Of a stretch of 64,000 bases of DNA, positions 18,460-29,420 are shown in pieces; position 1 is the stretch's first letter; each line of letters begins with the position of its first letter. The translations under genes and the position numbers were made by a program. Below the pieces are notes generated by a model. The model was not told where the DNA came from and made no database searches. It saw only the letters and a list, made by a program, of their open reading frames with translations. The stretch is from Bradyrhizobium campsiandrae (lineage in GTDB: Bacteria; Pseudomonadota; Alphaproteobacteria; Rhizobiales; Xanthobacteraceae): positions 94,232-158,231 of the forward strand of contig NZ_JAANIH010000013.1 in NCBI RefSeq assembly GCF_014529705.1, in the 5' to 3' direction.

Positions 18460-18944
18460 CGCGCCGGCTCCCCGATGCATCCCATCATGCCGCGGGCCAC
18501 CAGCTTGTGGAACGGCGTGATGAGCCTGAGATAAGTTCGACCGAGGAAATTGTTCGTCTTCACCAGAGTGGTGACGGTGACGTGGCGAAGCGTCGCCTCG
18601 CCAGCGACATCGACCACGATACGGAAATCGAGATGATAGTCGTTGAAGCCGGCGACCAGCCGCTCCGGCGTCTCGCTCAGCACCGGAAACAGGCCGATCA
18701 GGCCGCCGGGCGCGTAGGCGCCTTCTCCCGATGTTTTCAAGCCGAACGGCGTCACCAGGATGTTGCGCAAGCGCGTCAGCGCATCGATCCAGCGCGGCCC
18801 GTGCAGCACCATCCGAGTGCAGGCCTCGCGGGCGCTCAATTGGCTCGCCCCGACCTCGACACGAAAGGCGTCGATGAACTGCGCGCCTGACAGTACCGTG
18901 CCGGCATCGACGTCAGGGCTGATTTCGCGAACGGATCCCGTCAT
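18456..18944 (-). CDS. DUF2867 domain protein
   Basis: A 162-aa protein whose TLVKTNNFLGRTYLRLITPFH segment near the C-terminus is typical of DUF2867 proteins. The start at 18944 is inferred from the four-base ATGA overlap with the MATE gene stop; longer upstream frames would run deep into MATE coding sequence. Its own stop overlaps the next start, also by ATGA. No catalytic motif is recognised. In other bacteria DUF2867 domains are found alone or fused to NAD-binding epimerase-like proteins. Function unknown. Confidence 0.8.
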   Translation of the reverse strand: MTGSVREISPDVDAGTVLSGAQFIDAFRVEVGASQLSAREACTRMVLHGPRWIDALTRLRNILVTPFGLKTSGEGAYAPGGLIGLFPVLSETPERLVAGFNDYHLDFRIVVDVAGEATLRHVTVTTLVKTNNFLGRTYLRLITPFHKLVARGMMGCIGEPAR

Positions 18945-20332
18945 CCGAGCAGTTTGCGCGTCAACATGCGGAAGCGCAAGATCAATAGGCCGGCATAGAC
19001 GAACGATCCGATCGACAATCCGACCCAGACGCCGACCGCACCGAGGCCGGTGTGGAAGGGGAGCATCCAGGCGACGGGAAAGCCGACGCACCAATAGCCA
19101 ATGACGGCGAACACCAGCGTCATTCCAGTGTCATTGATACCGCGTAGCGCGCCGCCCATGATGGTCTGGAGCGCGTCGGCGATGAAGAAGGTCGCCCCGA
19201 CCAGCAAAAGCGTGGCGGTCAGCGCCACCGTCGGTGCGCTGGCCTCGCTGTTGCCGAAGAACAGCCGGCCCAGCTCGTAGCGTCCGAGGATGATCGCGAT
19301 CGTCAGGCTTGCGACGAAGGCGATGCCGAGCACGGCGGCGACGATCCCCGCGCGCCGGACGCCTGCCGGGTCGCTGCGGCCAAAGGCGTGGCCGACCCGC
19401 ACCGTCGCAGCCATGCCGATGCCGAGCGGGACCATGAACAGCACGGCGGTGACCTGGAGCGCGATCTGGTGCGCGGCAAGCGCGGTGGTCGAGATCAGGC
19501 CCATCAGCAGCGCGGCCGAGGAGAACAGGCCGTATTCCATCAGCATGGCAAACGAGATCGGCGCGCCGAGCGCGACGAGCTCGCGCAGCAGCGGCCAGTC
19601 GATCCGCCAGAGATGGGCGAGCGGGCGATAGCCCGCGAACGGCTTTCGCCACCCGACGATGGCGAGGGCGGCGACGAAGGTGCCGAGATTGACCAGCGTG
19701 GTGGCAAGCCCCGCGCCGAGAAGCCGAAGCTCCGGCAGGCCGAACAGGCCGTGGATCAGCACATAGACCAGCGCTGCATTGGCGGGGATTGCGGCAAGCG
19801 TGATCCACAGCGGGGATTGCGGCCGGTTCATCGCGCTCATCAGGCCGCGCAGCGCGACGAAGCCGAGCGCCGGCGCGATGCCCCAGGCGAGCCCGTTCAG
19901 ATAATGCTGAGCCAGCGCTGCCGAATGCGGCGCCTGCCCCAGCGCCAGCAGGATCTGCGCGCCATAGAGTGGCGAGGCCATCATCGGCAGCGAGATCACG
20001 AGGGAGATCCACAGGCCGACGCGCAAGGAGCGCCGCATCCGTCCGACATCGCCCGCGCCGAACGCCTGCGCGGCGAGCGGCGACACCGCGACGACGAGGC
20101 CAAGGCCGAAGGTGAAGCTGACGAAATAGACGGTGTGCGCAAGTGCCGCAGCCGCGACCGAATCCTCGCCAAGCCGTCCGATCAGCGCAAGATCGGTCGT
20201 CATCATCGCCATCTGCCCGAGCTGTGTCAGCATCATCGGAACGGCCAGCCGCAACGTCTGGACGAATTCCTGCGCGAGATGGCTTTGCGCGCCGGCCGGC
20301 GGCGGTTGCTGTGGTTGGACGATGTCGAGCAT
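18941..20332 (-). CDS. MATE-family multidrug efflux transporter (NorM type)
   Basis: A 463-aa inner-membrane protein with twelve predicted helices in two six-helix halves, the MATE arrangement. The N-terminal PMMLTQLGQMAMMTTDLALIG is typical of NorM proteins, which expel cationic drugs in exchange for Na+ or H+. The start at 20332 is a judgement: in-frame Met codons at 20368 and 20437 would put a palindromic repeat into the coding region, and residues before MLDIVQ look non-coding. It heads a three-gene operon with ATGA overlaps: MATE, DUF2867, HCCA-isomerase-like. Confidence 0.88.
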   Translation of the reverse strand: MLDIVQPQQPPPAGAQSHLAQEFVQTLRLAVPMMLTQLGQMAMMTTDLALIGRLGEDSVAAAALAHTVYFVSFTFGLGLVVAVSPLAAQAFGAGDVGRMRRSLRVGLWISLVISLPMMASPLYGAQILLALGQAPHSAALAQHYLNGLAWGIAPALGFVALRGLMSAMNRPQSPLWITLAAIPANAALVYVLIHGLFGLPELRLLGAGLATTLVNLGTFVAALAIVGWRKPFAGYRPLAHLWRIDWPLLRELVALGAPISFAMLMEYGLFSSAALLMGLISTTALAAHQIALQVTAVLFMVPLGIGMAATVRVGHAFGRSDPAGVRRAGIVAAVLGIAFVASLTIAIILGRYELGRLFFGNSEASAPTVALTATLLLVGATFFIADALQTIMGGALRGINDTGMTLVFAVIGYWCVGFPVAWMLPFHTGLGAVGVWVGLSIGSFVYAGLLILRFRMLTRKLLG

Positions 20333-20371
20333 GGCGGCGTCAATAGCACAGCGGCAAGTCGAAAACATGGC

Positions 20372-20492
20372 CTCGTGTCCCGGACGCGCGAAGCGCGAGC
20401 CGGGACCCAGGAGTCGCGCACTCCGAGATCGCGGCATGGGCCCCGGCTCAGCAGCGCATCACTAACGTGCTGCGCTGCGTCCGGGGCACGAG
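20372..20492. repeat. Intergenic palindrome (CTCGTGTCCCGGACGC type)
   Basis: CTCGTGTCCCGGACGC at the left end pairs, with one mismatch, to GCGTCCGGGGCACGAG at the right end about 90 bases later. Inner GC-rich segments also pair. One copy in the window, immediately upstream of the MATE gene and next to the repeat at 20507. Confidence 0.65.
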
Positions 20493-20506
20493 ACCACTAT
20501 CAGCGC

Positions 20507-20597
20507 CGTAGGGTGGGCAAAGGCGCACTTGCGCCGTGCCCACGATCTCTCTCGGTCATAAAAATGCGTGGGCACGCTGCGCTTTGCCCACCCTACG
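20507..20597. repeat. Palindromic repeat family A, copy 1 (CGTAGGGTGGGCAAAGGCGC)
   Basis: Terminal CGTAGGGTGGGCAAAG pairs with CTTTGCCCACCCTACG at the other end, and inner GCGCACTTGCGC and GTGCCCAC/GTGGGCAC segments form further stems. The same ends occur at 30603-30716 and 40296-40387. It lies between murA and the MATE gene. Confidence 0.85.
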
Positions 20598-20620
20598 ATA
20601 CTGCTGGTGGGGAGAGACCC

Positions 20621-21916
20621 TCATCCCTTCCGCTCCGGCACGCGGCGGATCTTGGCGCCGAGTGCGTTCAGCCGCTCGTCGATGCGCTCATAGCCGCGCT
20701 CGATCTGGTCGGCGTTGTTGATGGTGGAGGTGCCCTCGGCGCACACCGCGGCGAGCAGCATCGCCATGCCGGCGCGGATGTCGGGCGAGCTCAGCGTCGC
20801 GCCGTGCAGCCGGCTGGGGCCTGCGATGATGGCGCGGTGCGGATCGCACAGCACGATGCGCGCGCCCATCCCGATCAGCTTGTCGACGAAGAACATCCTG
20901 GATTCGAACATCTTCTCGAACATCAGGATCACGCCGTCGCATTGCGTCGCCGTGACGATCGCAATCGACATCAGGTCGGCCGGGAAGGCCGGCCAGGGCT
21001 GGTCCTCCAGCTTCGGCACGTGGCCGCCGAAATCGTCCTGGATCTTGAGCGTCTGGTTCGACGGCACGATCAGATCGTCGCCCTCGACGCGGCAGACGAT
21101 GCCGAGCCGCTCGAAGCCCATGCGGATCGAGCGCAGATGCTCGACGCCGGCACGGACGATACGAAGCGGCGATCGCGTCACGGCGGCAAGCCCGATCAGC
21201 GAGCCGACTTCGATATGGTCGGGCTGGATCCGATAGGTCGCAGAGCCCAGCGTCGCCGGGCCGTGGATGATCATGGTGTTGGTGCCGATACCCTCGATCT
21301 TCGCACCGAGTGCGACCAGGAAATTGGCGAGGTCCTGCACATGCGGCTCGGACGCCGCGTTGCGCAGGTAAGTGACGCCATCCGCGGCGACCGCCGCCAC
21401 CAGCGCGTTCTCGGTCGCAGTCACGCTCGGCTCGTCGAGGAACACGTCGGCGCCGGTGAGTTTTGGTGCGCGGAATTCCAGCCGGTCGGTCGCGGTGACC
21501 TTGGCTCCAAGTTGCTCCAGCGCGAGCACGTGGGTATCCAGCCGGCGGCGGCCGATCACGTCGCCACCGGGCGGCGGCAGCATCAGCTCGCCGCAGCGTG
21601 CGAGCAGCGGGCCCGCCAGCAGGATCGAGGCGCGGATGCGGACGCAAAGCTCGGGATCGAGATCACCGGCGCGGATGCTCTTGGCGTGGATGTGCAGCGT
21701 GTTGCGGGCCGTCCATTCGGCGGCCGCGCCGACCGATCGGACCAGCTCGACCAGCGTCTCGGTGTCACGGATCCGCGGCACATTCTCCAGCGTCACCGGA
21801 TGCTCGGTGAGCAAGGCCGCGGCGATGATCGGCAGCGCCGAATTCTTGTTGCCGGCCGGCTCGATCGAGCCCGAGAGCCGCTGACCGCCCTCGACGATAT
21901 ATTGGATGGGCGCCAC
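20621..21916 (-). CDS. murA: UDP-N-acetylglucosamine 1-carboxyvinyltransferase, MurA with Asp in place of the catalytic Cys
   Basis: A 431-aa enolpyruvyl transferase. MurA joins phosphoenolpyruvate to UDP-GlcNAc, the first committed step of peptidoglycan synthesis, in the cytoplasm. Conserved sites are visible: GNKNSALP (Lys24/Asn25), RIRASI, EQLGAKV, AFPADLM and GYERIDERLNALGA. At the active-site loop, where E. coli has P-G-G-Cys115, this protein reads PPGGDVIGRRRLDTH, so residue 119 is Asp. Asp at this position occurs naturally in mycobacterial and chlamydial MurA and removes the residue alkylated by fosfomycin. The genus probably has a second, Cys-type MurA elsewhere (recalled, not visible here), so this may be a paralogue. 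The start has little upstream ribosome-site signal. Confidence 0.9.
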   Translation of the reverse strand: MAPIQYIVEGGQRLSGSIEPAGNKNSALPIIAAALLTEHPVTLENVPRIRDTETLVELVRSVGAAAEWTARNTLHIHAKSIRAGDLDPELCVRIRASILLAGPLLARCGELMLPPPGGDVIGRRRLDTHVLALEQLGAKVTATDRLEFRAPKLTGADVFLDEPSVTATENALVAAVAADGVTYLRNAASEPHVQDLANFLVALGAKIEGIGTNTMIIHGPATLGSATYRIQPDHIEVGSLIGLAAVTRSPLRIVRAGVEHLRSIRMGFERLGIVCRVEGDDLIVPSNQTLKIQDDFGGHVPKLEDQPWPAFPADLMSIAIVTATQCDGVILMFEKMFESRMFFVDKLIGMGARIVLCDPHRAIIAGPSRLHGATLSSPDIRAGMAMLLAAVCAEGTSTINNADQIERGYERIDERLNALGAKIRRVPERKG

Positions 21917-22045
21917 TGGGATGTCTCGCTGTCTTGATGGTTGGGCGGGCTGCTTTGGGGCAGAAACTACCGAGAATTGAGCAGGGTAGCAATTCTGCTC
22001 TTGCCGCGGACGACGGACGTCCGGCGGCCCTTTCGACCCCCGCGT

Positions 22046-22510
22046 CTAGAACAGTCCGATGATATTCGCCACCACATAAAGCACGGCGATGAGGATCAGG
22101 ACGCCCATGAAGAAAAAGGATATCTCGATGGCGATGGCGCCGGTCCCGAGCGCGGCGGCAACGGTGGCAAGGAGCCGCTCCTCGCGAAACACCAGCGCGA
22201 GCACCGAGAGCAGGATGGCGAGCAGGCCGAACGAGATCGCGCCGATCGAGGATGCATCGCTGAGCTGGCTTCCCATCGATCGCTCGCGCGGCGGCGCCTG
22301 ATAGTCGACGCCTTTGACGCGCGCGATCAGGCGCTCCTTGAGGCGGTGTCCGGTGTCGACGATAACCTTGTCGGCAGGCGGCGGCGGATAGATCACCGGC
22401 AGCACCCAATGCGGCACCACAGCCGCGATCAGCGCCAGCACGCCGACGAGGCTGCCGATCACGCCGAGACGGCGGGAGGGGAGAGCGGGTCTGATTGCTG
22501 GAGCACTCAT
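22046..22510 (-). CDS. Uncharacterised inner-membrane protein
   Basis: A 154-aa protein with hydrophobic segments at about residues 17-40, 88-108 and 112-153 (the last long enough for two passes), and a polar loop at residues 45-85 (DKVIVDTGHRLKERL). No known domain was recognised. It lies between gyrB and murA on the same strand, 160-odd bases from gyrB, so co-transcription is possible but not shown. Confidence 0.65.
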   Translation of the reverse strand: MSAPAIRPALPSRRLGVIGSLVGVLALIAAVVPHWVLPVIYPPPPADKVIVDTGHRLKERLIARVKGVDYQAPPRERSMGSQLSDASSIGAISFGLLAILLSVLALVFREERLLATVAAALGTGAIAIEISFFFMGVLILIAVLYVVANIIGLF

Positions 22511-22669
22511 GTCGCGGCGTTTCCCGGCCGGAGCAGGCCAATGGGTTCACGCCATTCGTCGCGATGGCGGGTGGTGAGGTTCAGGGGGCTGTCTCGGTCC
22601 CGACCTTCCCCATCGGGGAGAGGTGATCTGTGCCCGGGGCTCACATTGAACGCCAACCGCGACAGATCC

Positions 22670-25493
<2,824 letters not shown>

Positions 25494-26180
25494 TCAGTAA
25501 ATCCGCGACGGCTTCTTGTCGTCGCTGAGGCTCCAGGCCTCGCCTGCGGCCAGAGTGACGGTATCGGCGCGCAGCAGACGGCCCCAGGCGCGCAGTTCGT
25601 AAGGATACGTGCCCGGCGGCAGATCCAGCGTCTGCGGATGATTTTCGCCGCCAGCGATCTCAATGGTCTGATCGTTGATCGCGAGCGAAGCCACGTTTGG
25701 CCTGAGATAGCCGAATATCAGCCGCGCCTGTCCTGGTATTGGCAGGAAGTTGGCCCTGGCCGCGACCTCTGTATTTCGCTGCACAAGGTCGATCATGGTT
25801 TCGCCCTTGGCACGGTCGAGCGTCAGCGTGCCCGGTCCCTTCGGAGAAGCGAAGACGAGCAGCGCGCGATCGGCGGCGACCATCGTGCCATCAGGCATTT
25901 CCTGCCAGCCGCGCTTTCCGAGCTCTGCGCGGTAAAAGGCGAGTACGTCGCTGAGGTCCGCGGCCACCTGGGTCTTGAGCTCGATGCGGAACGGGATTTC
26001 GATGCCGGACGCGCGCGAGGTGCTGTAGCTGGAGTGGCTGGCTCGCGTCGGCACTGGCATCTCGGCGTGCGGATCTGCTGCGGTCAGCGGCTCCTGCGAG
26101 CAGCTTGCAAGAAGCGGGATGGCGCACAGCAGTAGCCGCCACCGTGCCGGGGCCTTCGTCCCGCGCTTGACCGTCGTCAT
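25494..26180 (-). CDS. Envelope lipoprotein, paralogue 1 of a three-gene family
   Basis: A 228-aa predicted lipoprotein: LLLCAIPLLASCSQ ends in a lipobox cysteine. After a linker come two modules. The first (about residues 50-140) contains DVLAFYRAELGKRGW; the second, C-terminal, reads ASLAINDQTIEIAGG and LDLPPGTYPYELRAWGR and resembles PEGA-type beta-sandwich domains. Both modules recur in the next two genes upstream at roughly 50 percent identity or more by eye. The start at 26180 is supported by GGAGAG and by a leader sequence (CTCTCCAGGGAT on the plus strand) shared with the paralogue at 29300. Function unknown; a periplasmic binding or scaffold role is a guess. Confidence 0.75.
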   Translation of the reverse strand: MTTVKRGTKAPARWRLLLCAIPLLASCSQEPLTAADPHAEMPVPTRASHSSYSTSRASGIEIPFRIELKTQVAADLSDVLAFYRAELGKRGWQEMPDGTMVAADRALLVFASPKGPGTLTLDRAKGETMIDLVQRNTEVAARANFLPIPGQARLIFGYLRPNVASLAINDQTIEIAGGENHPQTLDLPPGTYPYELRAWGRLLRADTVTLAAGEAWSLSDDKKPSRIY

Positions 26181-26315
26181 TCCCACTCTCCAGGGATGTC
26201 GCGCGTTCTGATCTTCGCGCTGGCGCGGCCCCACACGGATCGCCGCCGTTTTCAGACAAACTAGTCGCTCCGCGGACCTGATGGGTTCAACCTGGTCGTG
26301 ACAGGCACAGGTGGA

Positions 26316-28487
26316 TCAATACATCTGCAGCGGCAGCACCTCGCCGGTCGGGCCCACCATCAGGCCCCAGGCATCGCCTGCGGCGATGTCGATGGTGTCG
26401 TTGCGGGCGGGGCGACCCGCCATTTTCAGCGAATATTGGTACTTGCCTGGCGGCAGGTCGAGCATCGGCCCTTTCGGCGATTGAGGGCCACCGGCGCCGG
26501 CTGCAACCTTGACGGTCTGCTTGTTGATGGTGAGCACGGCTTCCTGCTTGCCCATATTGCCGAGCAGCAGCTTGGCCTGACCCGGTTTCGGCATGATGTC
26601 CGCCTTGGTCGCTGCCTCCGGGTTCTTCTGCACCAGGTTGACCGAGGTCTCGCCCCTGGCGCGGCCGAGCTTCAGCGTCGCCGGCCCCTGCGGCGAGGCG
26701 AAGGCGAGCTGGACACGGTCGGCTGATATCACCGCGCCTTCAGGCTTTTCCTGCCAGCCGAGCTTTTTCAGCTCGGTGCGATAGAAGGCGAGCACGTCGC
26801 CGAGTTCGGCCGGGACGCTGGCTTCGAGTTCGCGGCGGAACGGCACCTCGATGCCCGGCAGCTTGGCCGTGCCAAGCGAGGTCGAGCTGCGCTGCTTCGG
26901 CACCGGCAGTGCGGACTCCGGATCTGCCTCCAGCTGGGCGGATGCTTTGGCTTGCGTTGCAGCCGGATCGTCGCCCGCCGGCTGGCCGGTCGCTCCAGGC
27001 TTGGCGGCAGCCACCCTCAGGCCGGATCCGTTGGCGCTGACGTTCACCTTCGGGCCCATCTGCATCAAGGTCATCGAGATCGACTTGCCCGCCTTGGCGA
27101 ACTCCAGCACCGCCATGTTGGGCTGGTTGATGACGGAAGGCTGCTCCTTCCAGCCGGCGGGCTTCATGGCCGCGCGATAGAAGGCGGCCAGCGCCTTCAC
27201 GCTCGAGGTCGAGTTGAATTCGAGCCGGCCATCGCCAGACTCCACCTCCTGTGCGTTCTCGGGCACCGGCAGCGGCGCGTTGCTGCCGGCCTGTGCCTGC
27301 AGCGGCGCATCTGAGAGCGTTGCCGCCTGAGCCTTGCGACGTGCCGCGTCCTCGGCGAGGACCTGTTTCGTCATCGCCTCCGCGTCCTTCATGAACTGTT
27401 CGTCGGCGTCCTTCTTCGCCTTGGCGCGGGCGGCGAGCACGCTCTCCTTAACCTGTGCGGTCAGATGGACCATGGTGAAATCGTATTTGCGCCCCAAATG
27501 CAGCACGCCGTTCTCCTCGGGCGAGGAGAACTTCAGCGCGACCTCGTCGCCTGGGGCGAGCGGCGCATGTCCCTCTTCCGTCCAGCCCCGCGCTGCAAAT
27601 TCGCGATGGTAAAAGGCCTCTACAGCGGGCAGATCGGCAAGGGCCGCGACGATCAGCTCGCGCGTGGCGGTCCGGGCGTTGCCCCGGCCCGAGGATGATT
27701 TGTATGGCTTCGGCTCCGGCAGGCCGGCCGCATCGCCGGCCTCGAGATTGGTGGGCAGCGCGAACGGCGCGATCCGGATGTCGACATTGGTGCGCCCGTC
27801 GTCCCGGCGGGTCAGCGTCAGCATCACCGGCTTCTGCTTGTAGAACCCGGTCGAATCGTCGTCGGGATGATCGTAGAAGGCACGCACGCCGTTCGGCACT
27901 GACGCCGTCAGGTCTGCGTTCGGCCAGCTTGCGGCGGTCTCGGGCGTGAGCTTGCGCCAGCCGATCGCGGCCATTTCCCTGGCATAAAATTCCTGCGCGG
28001 ATTCGAGCGTGGCCGGCGCGATGCAGCCGAGATAGGGGCGTGTCTCGTCGAACACGAGATCGATTGCGCCGTCGGGGAAGGGCACGTTCGCATAGATGCG
28101 GCTTGGACTGTAGGAGACCGAGGATTGATCGGGGCGGCCCAGGCCCTGCGTGAAGAAAACGGACAGTCCCTGCCGTCCCTTCTTGAAGACGAGATTGGTG
28201 TTGGTCTCGTCGAGCGGACGAACATAGGGCACCCAGCCATCAGCGATGAGCATCTTCTTCACGGCGGCTGATGTCACCGCGACCACCGTCGGCACGCCAT
28301 ACTGCACTTGGGAGGAATCGGGGCGCGAAGTGTTCTCGAAGGCGCCTGGCAGCATCGGTACCGTATGCGGATCGACATAGCCGGCGTCGAATTGCGTCGC
28401 GCGTGCGGTGCTCGCCATCAGCATGAGGCTGCAGGCCAGCAGCAGCCCGCGTGCCGGGGCTCGCGTCCCGCGTTTGATCATCGACAT
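26316..28487 (-). CDS. Large multi-module envelope protein, paralogue 2 of a three-gene family
   Basis: A 723-aa exported protein: MSMIKRGTRAPARGLLLACS is a signal sequence ending near ARA. It carries four copies of a loose FYR...GW motif: AQEFYAREMAAIGW, AVEAFYHREFAARGW, ALAAFYRAAMKPAGW and DVLAFYRTELKKLGW. An Ala/Lys-rich, probably helical stretch (VLAARAKAKKDADEQFMKD) separates the second and third. The C-terminal 190 residues closely match the whole mature parts of paralogues 1 and 3, ending in the PEGA-like LDLPPGKYQYSLKMAGRP. The start at 28487 has GGGAG about 8 bases upstream. I know no named family for the FYR...GW module. Function unknown. Confidence 0.75.
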   Translation of the reverse strand: MSMIKRGTRAPARGLLLACSLMLMASTARATQFDAGYVDPHTVPMLPGAFENTSRPDSSQVQYGVPTVVAVTSAAVKKMLIADGWVPYVRPLDETNTNLVFKKGRQGLSVFFTQGLGRPDQSSVSYSPSRIYANVPFPDGAIDLVFDETRPYLGCIAPATLESAQEFYAREMAAIGWRKLTPETAASWPNADLTASVPNGVRAFYDHPDDDSTGFYKQKPVMLTLTRRDDGRTNVDIRIAPFALPTNLEAGDAAGLPEPKPYKSSSGRGNARTATRELIVAALADLPAVEAFYHREFAARGWTEEGHAPLAPGDEVALKFSSPEENGVLHLGRKYDFTMVHLTAQVKESVLAARAKAKKDADEQFMKDAEAMTKQVLAEDAARRKAQAATLSDAPLQAQAGSNAPLPVPENAQEVESGDGRLEFNSTSSVKALAAFYRAAMKPAGWKEQPSVINQPNMAVLEFAKAGKSISMTLMQMGPKVNVSANGSGLRVAAAKPGATGQPAGDDPAATQAKASAQLEADPESALPVPKQRSSTSLGTAKLPGIEVPFRRELEASVPAELGDVLAFYRTELKKLGWQEKPEGAVISADRVQLAFASPQGPATLKLGRARGETSVNLVQKNPEAATKADIMPKPGQAKLLLGNMGKQEAVLTINKQTVKVAAGAGGPQSPKGPMLDLPPGKYQYSLKMAGRPARNDTIDIAAGDAWGLMVGPTGEVLPLQMY

Positions 28488-28556
28488 CGGCAGTACTCCC
28501 GGATTTCGCGCCTCAGACGAGGAGTCGCGGCGGGAACTCGCGAGGTTCAAAACGGC

Positions 28557-29300
28557 TCAATACAGCAGCAGCGGCGACCACGCTTCTCCGTCGCGCCCGA
28601 CCGTGAGCTCCCATGTGTCGCCGGCGGTAAAGTCAAGGATATGCGTGGTGGCCGGATGGCCCGGCACGCTCACCTCATAGCTATATTTGCCGGGCTGCAG
28701 ATCCAGCGACATCGCACGGGTGCCCGCCGCGCGCCTGATGGTCCGGTCGTTGATGGTGAGCGTGGCTTCGGTCTCGCCGATATTGGAGAACACCAGCTTC
28801 GCCTGGCCGGGCTCGGGCATGACGTTCGCGTTGATCGCGACCGATGCGTTCTTCTGCACCAGATTGACCGTGGTGCCGGAATCCTTGCGGTCGAGCGCCA
28901 GCATGCCGGGTCCAACCGGGGAGACGAAGGCAAGCTGGATGTGATCGGCGGAGATCATCGCGCCATCATGCTGCTCCCGCCAGCCGAGCTTGCCGAGCTC
29001 GGTGCGGTAGAAGGCGAGCACGTTGCCGAGGTCGGCGGGCACCCTCGCTTCAAGCGTGGTGCGAAGCGGCGTCTCGACGCCCTGCACGACGGTGGTGTGG
29101 ATGCCTCTGTAACTGTAGCGGGTCGGCGCGGGCAGCTTGGTGTCAGGATCCGGCGTCAGCGCGGATGAAAACAGCGTTGAGAGAGGCGGCGCCCAGGCGC
29201 TGGCGGTGGCCGCGGTCACGCCACTTGCGAGCAAAGCGAGGCCGCACGCGAACAGCCGCCATCGTGCCGGGACTTTCGTCCCGCGCCTTACCGTCGTCAT
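28557..29300 (-). CDS. Exported protein, paralogue 3 of a three-gene family
   Basis: A 247-aa protein with an N-terminal signal (VPARWRLFACGLALLASGVT) and the same two modules as its neighbours: NVLAFYRTELGKLGW, then a C-terminal PEGA-like domain with ATLTINDRTI and LDLQPGKYSYEVSVPGH. Unlike paralogue 1, it has no lipobox cysteine, so it is probably soluble in the periplasm. GGAGAG precedes the ATG. The first residues (MTTVRRGTKVPARWRL) are nearly identical to those of paralogue 1 (MTTVKRGTKAPARWRL), which points to duplication. It lies about 120 bases downstream of recF on the same strand. Confidence 0.75.
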   Translation of the reverse strand: MTTVRRGTKVPARWRLFACGLALLASGVTAATASAWAPPLSTLFSSALTPDPDTKLPAPTRYSYRGIHTTVVQGVETPLRTTLEARVPADLGNVLAFYRTELGKLGWREQHDGAMISADHIQLAFVSPVGPGMLALDRKDSGTTVNLVQKNASVAINANVMPEPGQAKLVFSNIGETEATLTINDRTIRRAAGTRAMSLDLQPGKYSYEVSVPGHPATTHILDFTAGDTWELTVGRDGEAWSPLLLY

Positions 29301-29420
29301 GGTCTTTCTCTCCAGGGATATCGCGCGTGTCGATCGCGCGATGGCAACGGCTGCGACACCGCAAGCTGCGGCCTCACAGCCCTAGTCGCGGTCCGAATAG
29401 GCCGGGTTCAACAAAACGGG

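Noticed and set aside
19388..21937. 849-codon plus-strand frame across the MATE and murA genes
   Set aside because: It spans two oppositely oriented genes and an intergenic repeat region, with low-complexity Arg/Gln/His composition and no domain.
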